A stretch of DNA of 64,000 nt from Ectothiorhodospira mobilis (GCF_900114895.1 NZ_FOUO01000005.1:124001-188000); one strand, 5' to 3'. Counted from the stretch's first letter, positions 1 to 10,471 are shown. Numbers and translations: made by a program. The notes: a model not told the origin generated them from the sequence alone.

Positions 1-75
1 CTCGTCCACCGTATAGGTGGAGGACAGCAGCACCAGCAGGACGACGACGACGGCGGCAGCGGCGATCCTCAACAT
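1..75 (-). CDS. hflC: HflC N-terminus (partial, runs off the left edge)
   Basis: Only the first 25 codons are present. They encode MLRIAAAAVVVVLLVLLSS followed by TYTVDE, a single membrane anchor leading into an SPFH/band-7 domain. HflC pairs with HflK to form the periplasm-facing cage around the FtsH protease. The ATG shares one base with the hflK stop codon (TGATG), so the two genes are translationally coupled. Identification rests on the signal-anchor sequence and its position straight after hflK; the rest lies outside the window. Confidence 0.9.
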   Translation of the reverse strand, partial: MLRIAAAAVVVVLLVLLSSTYTVDE

Positions 76-1214
76 CAACGCACCTCCCGGGAACGGGGAT
101 CCGGACGCGTGCCCGGGTTGGGCAGCGGCATGGGTGTGGAATTCACGCCTCGGGGCCTGTTACCGGAGTCCGTCTCCGCATCGCCCCCCTGCCCTGTGAG
201 CAGCTGATCCAGCGGCAGGAGCATGAGGTTGTTGCCGTCCTTCACGTCCAGGAAGACCTTACGCGTGGAACCCAGGACCTCTTCGGCGGTTTCGATGTAG
301 AGGCGCTCCCGGGTTACCTCCGGGGCACGCTCGTACTCCGCCAGGAGCTGGCTGAAGCGGGAGGCATCCCCCCGAGCCTGGGACACGACCTCTTCCCGAT
401 AGGCCTCGGCCTCCTGGATGCGGCGGGCCGCCTGGCCCCGGGCCTCGGGCACCACGCGGTTGGCGTAGGCCTGGGCCTCGTTGCGGAAGCGCACCTCATC
501 CTCGCGGGCGCGGATGGCATCGGCGAAGGCCTCCTGCACCGGCTCCGGCGGCTGCGCCTGCTGCATGCTCACCGCGGTGACGGCCACACCCAGGCCGTAG
601 GTGTCCAGGGCCTCCTGGATGGCGGTCTGGGCGGTGCTGGCCACCTGGGCCCGGCCCTCGCCGAGGATGTACTCCATGCGGTTCTTGCCGATGCGTTCGC
701 GAATGGTGGATTCCATCACCTGGCGCACGGTGGTGTCGGGATGGCGCACATTGAGCAGGAAGTCCACCGGATCGCTGACGCGGTACTGCACGGCCACATC
801 CACGTCGATGATGTTTTCGTCGCTGGTGAGCATGAGGGCGCTGTGCTCGATGGAACGGATGGTGCCCACATCCACGATCTCTACCGTCTCCACGGGATAG
901 GGCCAGTGCCAGTTGGGTCCGGGCATGGCCACGGAGGTGAAGGCGCCAAAGCGCAGCACCACGCCCCGTTCCCCCTCGCTGACGATGAAGAAACCCGAGG
1001 CCAGCCAGATCACCAGGGCGAGGAGGGCGGCCAGGCTGATCCCCGCCTGGGCGCCGCGGCCCATGCCGCCGCCCCCGCCATCCCCGAATAGGTTCTTAAA
1101 CCGAGCCGACCACTTCCTGAGGAGTTCTTCGAGATCGGGGGGGCCCTGGTTGCCGCCGCGGTTACCGCCGCTCCAGGGATCCTTGTTGCCGTTACCCGGT
1201 TCGTTCCAGGGCAT
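75..1214 (-). CDS. hflK: FtsH protease modulator HflK
   Basis: 379 residues, the usual HflK length. A Gly/Asn/Pro-rich cytoplasmic head (about residues 1-50, including GGNRGGNQG) is followed by one membrane segment near 58-76 and then an SPFH/band-7 domain that opens with SEGERGVVLRFG. A helical, Ala/Glu/Arg-rich stretch (about 230-310) is the expected oligomerisation region. With HflC it encloses FtsH and modulates membrane-protein turnover. A GGAG ribosome site lies about 7 nt before the ATG. It is the penultimate gene of the hfq-hflX-hflK-hflC run. Confidence 0.97.
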   Translation of the reverse strand: MPWNEPGNGNKDPWSGGNRGGNQGPPDLEELLRKWSARFKNLFGDGGGGGMGRGAQAGISLAALLALVIWLASGFFIVSEGERGVVLRFGAFTSVAMPGPNWHWPYPVETVEIVDVGTIRSIEHSALMLTSDENIIDVDVAVQYRVSDPVDFLLNVRHPDTTVRQVMESTIRERIGKNRMEYILGEGRAQVASTAQTAIQEALDTYGLGVAVTAVSMQQAQPPEPVQEAFADAIRAREDEVRFRNEAQAYANRVVPEARGQAARRIQEAEAYREEVVSQARGDASRFSQLLAEYERAPEVTRERLYIETAEEVLGSTRKVFLDVKDGNNLMLLPLDQLLTGQGGDAETDSGNRPRGVNSTPMPLPNPGTRPDPRSREVR

Positions 1215-1298
1215 GTGCTGACTCCGTCGAAAACGCGATCATGCGTGTGGGGTGAGGCGGCCTCGCGGCCGAATTCCCGGCCACACAAGCCGGTCATT

Positions 1299-2585
1299 CT
1301 AGTCTTCGGACAGTTTCGGTGTGAACCCTGCCCCCCGAAAAAGTTCGTCCAGGCGCCGCCGCGGCAGGACCACGCGCAGGCGCCAGCCGCCACTCTCCAG
1401 GGTCTGTTCCTCCTGCACCGCGTCCATGTCGAACAAATGCGCCCGCTCCCGTCCGCCCCCGGGGGGCAGTTCCAGCCAGCCGCTGACCATGGCGCCGGCA
1501 AAACGCTCCGCCAGGCGCTCCCGCAAGGCCTCCACCCCCTCGCCGGTGGCCGCCGACAGCCACACCCGGTCCGGCTCGCCAAAGGCTCCGGGCTCCACCC
1601 GCGGGGCGGCCCCGGGGATCAGGTCCACCTTGTTGAACACCAGGATCTGGGGCACGTCCCGGGCGCCGATCTCCTCCAGGACCCGGTTCACCTGTTCCAT
1701 GTAGAGATCCCGGCGCGGGTCGTGGGCATCCACCACATGCAGCAGCAGTGCGGCCTCCCGGGTCTCGGTGAGGGTGGCCTTGAAGGCGGCCACCAGGTCG
1801 TGGGGGAGATGGCGCACAAAACCCACCGTATCCGCCAACACCACCGCCTGCTGCGAGGGTAATTCCACGCGCCGCAGGGTGGGGTCCAGGGTGGCGAAGA
1901 GCTGGTCGGCAGCGTAGACCTCCGCCCGGGTGAGGCGATTGAACAGGGTGGACTTGCCGGCGTTGGTGTAGCCCACCAGGGAGACGGTGGGCACCTCCGC
2001 CCGGCGCCGGCCCTGGCGACCCTGCTCGCGCTGGTGTTCCACCTTCTCCAGGCGGCGGCTGATCTGCTTGATGCGCCCCCCCAGGAGGCGCCGGTCCGTC
2101 TCCAGCTGGGTCTCGCCGGGGCCGCGCAGGCCGATGCCCCCCTTCTGGCGCTCCAGGTGGGTCCAGCCCCGCACCAGGCGGGTGGACATGTGGCGCAGCT
2201 GGGCCAGCTCCACCTGCAGCTTGCCTTCGTGGGAACGGGCGCGCTGGGCGAAGATATCCAGGATCAAGCCCACCCGGTCCAGCACCCGGCATTGCAAAAG
2301 CTGCTCCAGGTTGCGCTCCTGACTGGGGGAGAGGGCGTGGTTGAAGATGGCCACCTCGGCCTCTTCCTCCCGTACCCGGTCACGCACCTCCCCGGCCTTG
2401 CCGCTGCCGATGAAGTATCGCGGATCGGGGGTCCTGCGGCTACCGGTGATCAGGGCCACCGGCTCGGCGCCTGCGGAACGCACCAGCTCCAGGAATTCGT
2501 CGCAGTCCTCTGCGGCCTCCTCCCGTTCGGGGAGATCCAGATGGACGAGAACGGCCTTCTCGCCGCGGCGGGGTCGGTCAAACAA
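1299..2585 (-). CDS. hflX: Ribosome-associated GTPase HflX
   Basis: 428 residues. The N-terminal HflX domain starts MFDRPRRGEKAVLVHL and contains the GSRRTPDPRYFIGSGKAGE region. The GTPase domain shows P-loop GYTNAGKST, switch DTVGFV and specificity NKVD. HflX splits stalled or heat-damaged 70S ribosomes. The start is a TTG: the N-terminus aligns with the MFDR start known for the family, no in-frame ATG precedes it, and a GGAGG lies 13 nt upstream. It lies between hfq and hflK, the canonical order. The weak start codon and loose spacing suggest modest translation. Confidence 0.96.
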   Translation of the reverse strand: MFDRPRRGEKAVLVHLDLPEREEAAEDCDEFLELVRSAGAEPVALITGSRRTPDPRYFIGSGKAGEVRDRVREEEAEVAIFNHALSPSQERNLEQLLQCRVLDRVGLILDIFAQRARSHEGKLQVELAQLRHMSTRLVRGWTHLERQKGGIGLRGPGETQLETDRRLLGGRIKQISRRLEKVEHQREQGRQGRRRAEVPTVSLVGYTNAGKSTLFNRLTRAEVYAADQLFATLDPTLRRVELPSQQAVVLADTVGFVRHLPHDLVAAFKATLTETREAALLLHVVDAHDPRRDLYMEQVNRVLEEIGARDVPQILVFNKVDLIPGAAPRVEPGAFGEPDRVWLSAATGEGVEALRERLAERFAGAMVSGWLELPPGGGRERAHLFDMDAVQEEQTLESGGWRLRVVLPRRRLDELFRGAGFTPKLSED

Positions 2586-2650
2586 GGCGGGGTTTCAACC
2601 TCCGGCAGGGGATGACCCGGGCCGCATCCGCGGCCGCGGGGCGTCGGGGA

Positions 2651-2899
2651 TCAGGATGCGTCCTCTGCGTGGCCGTCCTCCCCCATGGAGAGCTTCACGG
2701 GGCGGGACGGGACGATGGTGGAGATGGCGTGCTTGTAGACCATCTGGCTCACGCTGTTCTTGAGCAGGACGACGAACTGGTCGAAGGAATCGATCTGTCC
2801 CTGGAGCTTGATGCCGTTCACCAGGTAGATGGAGACCGGGATGCGCTCCTTGCGCAGGGTGTTGAGAAAGGGTTCTTGTAGGGTCTGCCCTTTTGACAT
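2651..2899 (-). CDS. hfq: RNA chaperone Hfq
   Basis: 82 residues beginning [20 protein letters not shown]. The Sm1 region ([20 protein letters not shown]) and the Sm2 signature VYKHAIST are both present, so the poly-U proximal face should be functional. Hfq forms a hexamer that pairs small RNAs with mRNAs. The C-terminal tail is short (about 15 acidic residues), as is common outside the enterics. It follows miaA with a 78-bp gap that may hold a promoter, and precedes hflX. Confidence 0.98.
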   Translation of the reverse strand: MSKGQTLQEPFLNTLRKERIPVSIYLVNGIKLQGQIDSFDQFVVLLKNSVSQMVYKHAISTIVPSRPVKLSMGEDGHAEDAS

Positions 2900-2977
2900 G
2901 GGGTGCTCCGGGTCGTGTCTCGTTATTGTGGTCCGGCCCCGTACCCACGTGGGACCGGATCGCCGTTTACGCGGATT

Positions 2978-3937
2978 CTAGCATAGGCCCCCGGGGCCCA
3001 TCGGGTCCGCGTGGCGGCGCACCCGGGCCAGCACCGATTCCGGATCCAGCCCCTCCGGATCCAGGGGGACGATCCCGGGATAACGCCGCAGCCAGGTCAT
3101 CTGCCGCTTGGCCAGTTGGCGCGTGGCGGTCACGGCCTTTGTGACCATGGTGTCATGGTCCAGTTCCCCTTCCAGATAGGACCAGACCTGGCGGTAGCCC
3201 ACGGCGCGGATGGCGGGCAGCGCCGGCGACAGGTCGCCGCGCCGGTGCAGGGCCCGCACCTCCTCCACCAGCCCCCGGTCCAGCATCGCCTCGAAGCGGC
3301 GGGCGATGCGGGCCCGCAGCGGTCCCCGATCCCCGGGCATCAGGGCCAGGCGCAGCACCCGATGGGGCAACCCCGGCTGCGGCGCACCGCCCTGCTGCGC
3401 CGACAGGGGACGGCCGCTGACGCGGCAGACCTCCAGGGCCCGTTGCAGGCGCTGGGGATCGTTGGGGTGGATGCGCGCCGCCGCGGCCGGATCCAGCCGC
3501 GCCAGCTCCCGGTGTACCGCCGCCCAGCCGGAGCGGGCCGCCAGGGCCTCGATCTCCCGGCGCACGGCCGGATCCGCCTGCGGCAGGGGGTCCAGACCGA
3601 ACTCCAGGGCGCGGAAATAGAGCATGGTCCCCCCCACCAGCAGGGGCAGACGGCCACGGGCGTGGATGGCGTCCACGAGCCCCAGGGCGTCCTCGCGGAA
3701 ACGGGCCGCGGAATAGCTCTGGGCGGGATCCAGGATGTCCACCAGGTGGTGGGGCACCGCCCCCAGGATCTCCGGGGACGGCTTGGCGGTGCCCACGTCC
3801 ATGTCGCGGTAGACCATGGCCGAGTCCACACTGATGATCTCGCAGGGCAGTTCCCGGGCCAGGGCCAGGGCCAGTTCCGTCTTGCCCGTGGCGGTGGGGC
3901 CCATGAGGAAGACGACGGGCAAGGGGGATAGGTGCAT
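2978..3937 (-). CDS. miaA: tRNA dimethylallyltransferase MiaA
   Basis: 319 residues from the chosen ATG ([20 protein letters not shown]), the normal MiaA length. It transfers a dimethylallyl group to A37 of tRNAs reading UNN codons. Visible motifs are the P-loop [26 protein letters not shown] and the [10 protein letters not shown] segment. The open frame extends 38 codons further upstream into the end of mutL, but that extension has no family character, so the start after mutL is preferred. No clear ribosome site is visible. It lies 38 bp after mutL in the conserved mutL-miaA-hfq order. Confidence 0.96.
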   Translation of the reverse strand: MHLSPLPVVFLMGPTATGKTELALALARELPCEIISVDSAMVYRDMDVGTAKPSPEILGAVPHHLVDILDPAQSYSAARFREDALGLVDAIHARGRLPLLVGGTMLYFRALEFGLDPLPQADPAVRREIEALAARSGWAAVHRELARLDPAAAARIHPNDPQRLQRALEVCRVSGRPLSAQQGGAPQPGLPHRVLRLALMPGDRGPLRARIARRFEAMLDRGLVEEVRALHRRGDLSPALPAIRAVGYRQVWSYLEGELDHDTMVTKAVTATRQLAKRQMTWLRRYPGIVPLDPEGLDPESVLARVRRHADPMGPGGLC

Positions 3938-3975
3938 GGCGTTGTGGGAATCAGCAAAGGGATTCGGGATGGGCT

Positions 3976-5841
3976 TCAGCGCCCGCGCTGGAAGAGCCGG
4001 TCCAGCGCGTCCATGGACAGCAGCGTCCAGGTGGGGCGGCCGTGGTTGCACTGGCCGCTGCGTTCCGTGGCCTCCATGTCCCGCAGCAGGGCGTTCATCT
4101 CCGGCAGGGTCAGGCTGCGGTGGGCGCGCACCGAGCCATGGCAGGCCATGGTGCCCAGCAAGGCGTGGATACGCTCCTCCACACGACTGGAACTCCCCTG
4201 GGCCTTCAGGTCGGTGAGGACGTCCCGCACCAGGGCGGCGGTGTCCCCCTGGGCCAGCAGGGCGGGCACGGCCCGCAGCCGCAGCCGCTCCGGCCCGGCC
4301 CGGTCCAGTTCCAGACCCAGCCGCTGGAAGGTCTCCCGCCGTGCCTCGGCCAGATCTGCCTCCGCCCGGCTCACCTCCAGGGTCTCGGGCAGCAGCAGCG
4401 GCTGGGCGCGGATCCCTTCCTCCTTCCAGGCCCGCTTGAGGCGCTCGTAGGTGATGCGCTCGTGGGCGGCGTGCATGTCCACCAGCACCAGGCCGTCCCG
4501 GTTCTGGGCCAGGATATAGACCCCGTGCAACTGCCCCAGGGCGAACCCCAGCGGGGGGTCCTCCGGTGCCTCCTGCTGCGCCGTCCCCGCGGTGGCCTGC
4601 GGCTGTGTCGGGGCCTCGGCATGCAGACGCTGGTAGGCGGCCATGGCCTCGGCCACGGGCAGACCCAGCCGCCCCTGGGTGCCTCCCGGGTCCCGTTCCC
4701 CGGGGCCTCGGGTCGGCATCTGCGGGGCCGCGGCGGTGGGCCGGTGGCCCGCCTCAAGGGGTGCCTGCTGCTCCCCGGGACCGCCCTCGCCCCCGGATGC
4801 GGCTTCGCCAGAGGGAGCGGCAGGGGCGGGCACGGCCCCGGGTCGCAGTTCGGCCAGGGCCCGGTGCAGGCTGCGGAAGAGGAAGTCGTGCACCAGGCGG
4901 GCGTCGCGAAAGCGCACCTCGTGCTTGGCAGGATGGGCGTTCACGTCCACCAGGGCCGGGTCCAGTTCCAGGAACAGGACATAGGCCGGGTGGCGGCCGT
5001 GCTGGAGCACGTCCCGGTAGGCCTGGCGCACGGCGTGGGTCACCAGGCGGTCGCGCACCATGCGCCCGTTGACGCCGAAATACTGCAGGTCCGGCTGGCT
5101 GCGGGAGAAGGTGGGCAGACCCATCCAGCCCCAGAGCCGCAGTCCGGCCCCCTCCTGTTCCAAAAAGACCGATTGCTGGATGAAGGGCTCGCCGCAGATG
5201 CGCGCCACCCGCTGATCCCGCGCCGCAGCCTCCGTGGCCGGTGGCAGGCGCAGCCCGCTGCGGCCGTTGTGCACCAGTTCCAGCCCCAGGCCCGGGCGGG
5301 ACAGGGCGATGCGCCGGATCACCTCCTCCAGATGGCCGTACTCCGTACGCTCCGTGCGCAGGAATTTGCGCCGCGCCGGGACGTTGTAGAAGAGATCGCG
5401 CACGTCCACGGTGGTGCCCACGGGATGGGGCGCGGGCTCAGGGTCCTCGAAACGGTCGCCCCCGTCCCCCCGCAGGGTCCAGCCGCTGTGGGCGCCGGCC
5501 ACCGCCGAGGTGAGGGTGAGCCGGGACACGGAGGCAATGCTGGGCAGGGCCTCGCCCCGGAACCCCAGGCTGGCCACCCGTTCCAGGTCCGCCAGGTCCG
5601 CGATCTTGCTGGTGGCGTGGCGGCGCAGGGCCAGGGCCAGTTCGTCCCGGGGGATGCCGCGGCCATCGTCGCGCACGCGGATACGGCGCATGCCCCCCTG
5701 CTCCACATCCACCCGGATCTGCCCGGCACCGGCGTCCAGGCTGTTCTCCAGCAGCTCCTTGACCACCGACGCCGGCCGCTCCACCACCTCGCCGGCGGCG
5801 ATCTGGTTGATCAGCTGGGGGGGCAGTTCACGGATGGACAT
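3976..5841 (-). CDS. mutL: DNA mismatch repair protein MutL (endonuclease-type C-terminus)
   Basis: 621 residues. The GHKL ATPase N-terminus carries the motifs [18 protein letters not shown] and [15 protein letters not shown] Pro/Ala/Gly-rich linker (about 340-425) joins it to the dimerisation domain. That domain has [12 protein letters not shown], which matches the metal-dependent nicking motif D-x-H-A-x2-E-x4-E, plus MACHGSVRA and CNHGRPTW. These are the signs of the latent endonuclease found in MutL of bacteria without MutH; that is family knowledge applied to motifs seen here. It sits between amiB and miaA as usual. Confidence 0.97.
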   Translation of the reverse strand: MSIRELPPQLINQIAAGEVVERPASVVKELLENSLDAGAGQIRVDVEQGGMRRIRVRDDGRGIPRDELALALRRHATSKIADLADLERVASLGFRGEALPSIASVSRLTLTSAVAGAHSGWTLRGDGGDRFEDPEPAPHPVGTTVDVRDLFYNVPARRKFLRTERTEYGHLEEVIRRIALSRPGLGLELVHNGRSGLRLPPATEAAARDQRVARICGEPFIQQSVFLEQEGAGLRLWGWMGLPTFSRSQPDLQYFGVNGRMVRDRLVTHAVRQAYRDVLQHGRHPAYVLFLELDPALVDVNAHPAKHEVRFRDARLVHDFLFRSLHRALAELRPGAVPAPAAPSGEAASGGEGGPGEQQAPLEAGHRPTAAAPQMPTRGPGERDPGGTQGRLGLPVAEAMAAYQRLHAEAPTQPQATAGTAQQEAPEDPPLGFALGQLHGVYILAQNRDGLVLVDMHAAHERITYERLKRAWKEEGIRAQPLLLPETLEVSRAEADLAEARRETFQRLGLELDRAGPERLRLRAVPALLAQGDTAALVRDVLTDLKAQGSSSRVEERIHALLGTMACHGSVRAHRSLTLPEMNALLRDMEATERSGQCNHGRPTWTLLSMDALDRLFQRGR

Positions 5842-5927
5842 GACGGGCCTTCGCGGGGGGCGAGGGCGAAGGATAGCGCAAGCGGGCCGGGAGACACGAC
5901 CGCCGCCCAGTGGAACCGTGGAGGGGG

Positions 5928-7283
5928 TCAGCCGCCGTGGCGGGGGATCTCCAGCACCTGCCCCACCCGGATCAGGTCCCCGTCCAGGTTGTTGTGGCGG
6001 CGCAGGTGGCTGATGGGCACCTGATAGCGTTCGGCGATAGCGGAGAGGGTCTCGCCCCTGCGGATCACGTGCTGGTCCTCCCCGGCCTCGGCCAGCAGCG
6101 TCCCCGGCGGGGCGTGCACGCTGAAGTAGTCCCGCAGCCCTGCCAGCAGGGCCCGGGCCATATTGCGCTGAAAATCCTCGGTGCGCAGCCGGCGTTCCTC
6201 CTGGGGATTGGAGATGAAGGCCGTCTCCACCAGCACGGACGGGACATCCGGGGCCTTGAGCACGGCGAACCCCGCCCGCTCCACCGTGGAGCGGTGCACG
6301 TGCCCCACCCTTGCCAGCTGTCCCAGGAGTTCTTCCGCCAGGGTGTTGCTGGCCTCCAGGGTGGCGGTCTGGGAGAGATCCAGCAGCACCGAGGCCAGGA
6401 CGTCGTCCTTGTCGCTGATGGGCACGGCCCCCAGGCGGGCATCCACCGCGTTCTCCCGCTGCGCCAGGAAGCGGGCCGCCTCGCTGGAGGCCCCCCGCTG
6501 CGAGAGCATATATACAGAGGAACCACGCACGCTGCGTTGCGGCACGGCGTCGGCATGGATGGAGAGGAAGACGTCGGCATGCCGCGCCCGCGCCGTGCGG
6601 ATGCGCTCCCGCAGGGGCAGGAAGTAATCCCCGGTGCGGGTCATCACGGGCTTCATCCCCGGCTCCGCCGCCACCAGGGCCTCCAGGCGCCGGGCGATGG
6701 CCAGCACCACGTCCTTCTCATAGGTGCCCCCCGGACCGATGGCCCCGGGATCCTTGCCGCCATGCCCGGCGTCGATGGCCACGATCACGTCCCGGGAACG
6801 GGGCACGGATTCGCCCACGGCCGGCGCCTCCTGTCCGCCCTCCCCGTCGCGCCGCAGGTCGATGACCAGACGATGGCCGCTGCCCTTGGCGGGGCGCAGG
6901 AGGAAGCTGCGGGGATGGGCGGGGCGGCTCAGATCCAGCACCACGCGCAGGTCGTCCCCGTTGCGCGGGGCATGGCGGATGCGCTCCAGCAGGCCATCGC
7001 CGCTGCTCTTCAGATCCAGGTCGCCGGTGAGGCGCGCATCGCGCAGGTCGATCACCACCCGGTCGGGGTCACTGAGGGTGAACAGGGCATGCTCCACCGG
7101 CCCCGAGAGATCGAACACCAGGCGCATCACCTCCCCGTTGGCCGAGGAACGCAGCGCCTCCACCCGGGTACCGGTTCCCGCCCGGGCCCAACCCCACCAA
7201 GGGGAGACCACCAGGGCACCGGAGGTGCACAGGAGGGCACGCAGCAAGCGCCGCCGTATGAAATCGTGATCGTCCGCGGCCAC
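5928..7283 (-). CDS. amiB: Periplasmic N-acetylmuramoyl-L-alanine amidase (AMIN + Amidase_3 + LysM)
   Basis: 451 residues starting at GTG. The N-terminus has a basic RRRLLRALL stretch then a hydrophobic segment, a possible Tat signal. An AMIN domain follows (about 40-150). The zinc amidase domain (about 180-390) contains [16 protein letters not shown] and the late catalytic [12 protein letters not shown] LysM domain ([20 protein letters not shown]) closes the protein. It cleaves peptide stems from murein during cell separation. The AMIN-Amidase_3-LysM order is the AmiB form seen in Pseudomonas-like gammaproteobacteria. It lies between tsaE and mutL. Confidence 0.94.
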   Translation of the reverse strand: MAADDHDFIRRRLLRALLCTSGALVVSPWWGWARAGTGTRVEALRSSANGEVMRLVFDLSGPVEHALFTLSDPDRVVIDLRDARLTGDLDLKSSGDGLLERIRHAPRNGDDLRVVLDLSRPAHPRSFLLRPAKGSGHRLVIDLRRDGEGGQEAPAVGESVPRSRDVIVAIDAGHGGKDPGAIGPGGTYEKDVVLAIARRLEALVAAEPGMKPVMTRTGDYFLPLRERIRTARARHADVFLSIHADAVPQRSVRGSSVYMLSQRGASSEAARFLAQRENAVDARLGAVPISDKDDVLASVLLDLSQTATLEASNTLAEELLGQLARVGHVHRSTVERAGFAVLKAPDVPSVLVETAFISNPQEERRLRTEDFQRNMARALLAGLRDYFSVHAPPGTLLAEAGEDQHVIRRGETLSAIAERYQVPISHLRRHNNLDGDLIRVGQVLEIPRHGG

Positions 7284-7389
7284 GGCAGGCCCCCCACAAA
7301 ACGCTTGGCTTCAATGATGGGCCCAGTCCCACCGGGATTGCAAGACTGAAAGACCGGGGATATGAACCAGATAGCCGCGGACCTTCGGG

Positions 7390-7848
7390 TCAATTCTCGG
7401 TCAGGCGCCGCAGCCAGTCCCGCCCCTCCGGGGTCGGGGCCTCCAGGGTGGCCCGGCGCCCCGCCCCCAGGGGGTCCAGGGTGATGCGCAGGTCCTCCGG
7501 CGGCAGCCAGCCCTGGCCCCGGGCCGGCCATTCCACCAGCACCAAGGCGTCCCCGTCTATCTCCTCGCGCACCCCCAGAAACTCCAGTTCCTCCGGGTCC
7601 GCCAGGCGGTACAGATCGAAGTGCAGCACCCGATGTCCCGCCAGGTCATAGGGTTCCACCAGGGTGTATGTGGGGCTTTTCACCGCACCGGTACACCCCA
7701 GGGCCCGCAGGAAGGCCCGCACCAGGGTGGTCTTGCCGGCCCCCAGGTCCCCGTCCAGGAACACCAGCCCCCGCACCGGGCAGGTGCGGGCCAGCCGTTC
7801 CCCCAGGGCCCGGGTGGCGGCCTCGTCCGCAAGATCGATCCGTTTCAT
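7390..7848 (-). CDS. tsaE: tRNA t6A synthesis ATPase TsaE
   Basis: 152 residues with P-loop GDLGAGKTTLVRAFL followed by KSPTYTLVEPY and HFDLYRLADPEELEFLG, all hallmarks of TsaE (YjeE). It is the ATPase of the TsaBDE complex that makes N6-threonylcarbamoyladenosine at tRNA A37. The ATG overlaps the nnr stop (ATGA), so translation is coupled. An apparent longer frame upstream is only the opposite reading of nnr. The order nnr-tsaE-amiB matches E. coli. Confidence 0.96.
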   Translation of the reverse strand: MKRIDLADEAATRALGERLARTCPVRGLVFLDGDLGAGKTTLVRAFLRALGCTGAVKSPTYTLVEPYDLAGHRVLHFDLYRLADPEELEFLGVREEIDGDALVLVEWPARGQGWLPPEDLRITLDPLGAGRRATLEAPTPEGRDWLRRLTEN

Positions 7849-9335
7849 GGGTTGACCGCCCCCCGCAGGTGGTTGAGCAGGTCCGAGGCCAGAAGCCCCC
7901 GCTCCCCCTCCCCGGCGGCCATGTCCGCCGCCCGGGCGTGGGCGCACACCCCCAGGACGGCCGTCTCCCCGGGGGTGGCCGCCAGGCCCTGGGCCATGCC
8001 CCCCGCCAGGATCCCGGTGAGCACGTCCCCCATGCCGCCGCTGGCCATGCCCGGGTTGCCGCCGGTGCAGACCGTCAGGCCGCGGCCATCGTGCACCAGG
8101 GTGCCGGAGCCCTTGAGTACGCAGACCCCGCCATAGCGGGCCTGCAGGGCGGCGGCCGCCGCGGGCCGGTCCGCCTGCACCCGGGCCGTGGTGCAACCCA
8201 GCAGCCGCGCCGCCTCCCCGGGATGGGGCGTCAGCACCCAGTCTCCCCGGCGCTGCGGCGCCCCCGCCAGCAGGTTCAGGGCATCCGCGTCCAGGACCCG
8301 GGGCCCTTCCCAGGCCAGCACCCGCTGCAGCAGGGCCCGGCCCCAGTCCCCCTGACCCAGTCCCGGGCCCACCGCCACCACGGTGGCCCGCTCCAGGAGG
8401 GGATCCAGATCGTCGGGGGCCGTCACGCCGTGGGCCATGACCTCCGGCCGGGCCAGGGGAATGAGGGCGGCATGTCCGGCATGGGTGGCCACGCTCACCA
8501 GGCCGGCCCCCACCCGGGCCGCCGCCTCGGCGGCCATGCGCACCGCCCCGGGCATCCCCGGCGCGCCGCCCACCACCAGGACATGGCCGAAATCCCCCTT
8601 ATGGGCGCTGCGCCGGCGCCGGGGCAGGCGCCCCAGCACCGCGGCATCGGCTCGGGTCGCCGACGGGATCATCCCCGCATACACCGCCGCCGGGACCGCG
8701 AGCGCATCGAAATGCACCTCGCCGCCATGCTCCCGGCCCTCGCCGGTGAACAGCCCCAGCTTGAGGCCGATGAAGGTCACCGTGGCCCGGGCCCGCACCG
8801 CCCGTCCCAGCACGGCGCCGGTGTCCGCCCCAAGCCCCGAGGGGATGTCCAGGCTCAGCACCGGCACCCCTGCGGCATTGATGCGCAGGATGGCCTCCGC
8901 CATGGCCCCCTCCACGGGGCGCCCGAGCCCCGTGCCCAACAGGGCATCCACGATCACATCACAGCCCTCCAGGGCCGCATCCAGGGACACCACCCCGCCC
9001 CCTGCGGCGCGCCAGTCCCCCCAGGCCCGGGCCGCATCCCCCTGCAGAGCCCCGGGATCGGTGACCGCCGCCAGGCGCACCTCCCAGCCCGCCGCCCGGG
9101 CCAGACGCGCCAGGACGTAGCCATCCCCGCCGTTATTGCCCGGCCCGCAGACCACCGCCAGGACCCGGCCCCGGGGCCACATTCGGTCCAGCACCTCCAG
9201 GGCGGCGGCCCCGGCCCGCTGCATGAGGGTGTAGCCCGGGATGCCGTGCCCCTGGATGGCGCGGCGGTCCAGCTCGCGCACCTGGTCGGCGGTGTAGAGG
9301 GCTTCTGGGAGGGTCATCGAAGACTCGGGTGCCAT
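7845..9335 (-). CDS. nnr: Bifunctional NAD(P)H-hydrate epimerase / dehydratase
   Basis: About 496 residues from MAPESSMTLPEALYTADQV; a second ATG six codons later (9317) is equally possible. The N-terminal YjeF epimerase domain carries VVCGPGNNGGDGYVLARL. The C-terminal ribokinase-like dehydratase domain has VVGGAPGMPGAVRMAAEAA and SGGMGDVLTGILAGG. It repairs hydrated NADH and NADPH. The frame stays open upstream to 9422, but that would overlap the divergent queG start and has no family sequence. nnr and queG diverge from a gap of only about 65 bp that must hold both promoters. Confidence 0.95.
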   Translation of the reverse strand: MAPESSMTLPEALYTADQVRELDRRAIQGHGIPGYTLMQRAGAAALEVLDRMWPRGRVLAVVCGPGNNGGDGYVLARLARAAGWEVRLAAVTDPGALQGDAARAWGDWRAAGGGVVSLDAALEGCDVIVDALLGTGLGRPVEGAMAEAILRINAAGVPVLSLDIPSGLGADTGAVLGRAVRARATVTFIGLKLGLFTGEGREHGGEVHFDALAVPAAVYAGMIPSATRADAAVLGRLPRRRRSAHKGDFGHVLVVGGAPGMPGAVRMAAEAAARVGAGLVSVATHAGHAALIPLARPEVMAHGVTAPDDLDPLLERATVVAVGPGLGQGDWGRALLQRVLAWEGPRVLDADALNLLAGAPQRRGDWVLTPHPGEAARLLGCTTARVQADRPAAAAALQARYGGVCVLKGSGTLVHDGRGLTVCTGGNPGMASGGMGDVLTGILAGGMAQGLAATPGETAVLGVCAHARAADMAAGEGERGLLASDLLNHLRGAVNP

Positions 9336-9400
9336 GCTGGCCGCGGTTCGCGCATCGGTGGGAGAATCCCAGAAGATACAAGACTGCCCCGGACAAGACC

Positions 9401-10465
9401 ATGGACACCCCCGACCCCGCATTGCAGCAACTGGCCCATGACATCAAGGCCTGGGGCGCGGAACTGGGCTTTGACCAGGTGGGCATCACCGACACCGACC
9501 TGGCCGAGGACGAGGCCCATCTGCTGCGCTGGCTCCAGGCCGGCCGCCACGGGGACATGGACTACATGGCCCGCCACGGCAGCAAGCGCTCCCGTCCCGG
9601 GGAACTGGTGCCGGGCACCCGGCGCATCATCTCCGTGCGTATGCAGTACCTGCCCCCCCGGGCCCGGGACGCCCGGGCGGTGATGCACGACCCCGGGGCC
9701 GCCTTCCTCTCCCGCTATGCCCTGGGGCGGGACTACCACAAGGTGCTGCGCAAGCGGCTGCAGACCCTGGCCACGCGCATGGAGGCCGCCATCGGCCCCT
9801 TCGGTTACCGCGCCTTCGTGGACAGCGCCCCGGTGCTGGAGAAGGCCCTGGCGCAGAAGGCCGGCCTGGGCTGGATCGGCAAGCACACCAACCTGCTGAG
9901 CCGGCGCTGGGGCTCCTGGTACTTCCTGGGGGAGCTCTACACCGACCTGCCCCTGCCGGTGGACCCGCCGGGTTCGGCCCATTGCGGCAGCTGCCGGGCC
10001 TGCCTGGACGCCTGCCCCACCGGGGCCATCGTCGCCCCCTGGGAGCTGGACGCCCGGCGCTGCATCTCCTATCTCACCATCGAACACCCCGGCCCCATCC
10101 CGGAGGATCTGCGCCCGCTGATGGGCAACCGTATCTACGGCTGCGACGACTGCCAGCTGGTCTGCCCCTGGAACCGGCGGGCCGCCCACACCCGGGAGCG
10201 CGACTTCTGCGTGCGCCACGGCCTGGACGACCCGGAGGCCATCGCCCTGTTCGCCTGGGACGAGGCCACCTTCCTGGAGCGCACGGCGGGCACGGTGATC
10301 CGCCGCCTGGGCCACGAGCGCTGGTTGCGCAACCTGGCGGTGGCCCTGGGCAACGCCCCCACGGGCCCGGAGGTGATCCGGGCCCTGGAAGCACGGCGCC
10401 ATCACCCCTCCCCCCTGGTGCGGGAACACGTGCACTGGGCCCTCTGGCGCCACGGCGCCGGCTGA
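9401..10465 (+). CDS. queG: Epoxyqueuosine reductase QueG
   Basis: 354 residues from MDTPDPALQQLAHDIKAWG. QueG is a cobalamin-dependent iron-sulfur enzyme that performs the last step of queuosine synthesis in tRNA. Two ferredoxin-type clusters are visible: CGSCRACLDACPTGAI and GCDDCQLVCPWN. The C-terminal helical repeat region (VIRRLGHERWLRNLAVALG) is typical. The frame is open 24 codons further upstream, but the start here matches the family length and avoids the divergent nnr promoter. Divergence from nnr is the same as in E. coli. Confidence 0.96.
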   Translation: MDTPDPALQQLAHDIKAWGAELGFDQVGITDTDLAEDEAHLLRWLQAGRHGDMDYMARHGSKRSRPGELVPGTRRIISVRMQYLPPRARDARAVMHDPGAAFLSRYALGRDYHKVLRKRLQTLATRMEAAIGPFGYRAFVDSAPVLEKALAQKAGLGWIGKHTNLLSRRWGSWYFLGELYTDLPLPVDPPGSAHCGSCRACLDACPTGAIVAPWELDARRCISYLTIEHPGPIPEDLRPLMGNRIYGCDDCQLVCPWNRRAAHTRERDFCVRHGLDDPEAIALFAWDEATFLERTAGTVIRRLGHERWLRNLAVALGNAPTGPEVIRALEARRHHPSPLVREHVHWALWRHGAG

Positions 10466-10471
10466 GGCGCC

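Noticed and set aside
4042-6024. A 660-codon open frame opposite mutL
   Set aside because: Antisense shadow of mutL with no recognisable domain and no ribosome site, while mutL has all family motifs.
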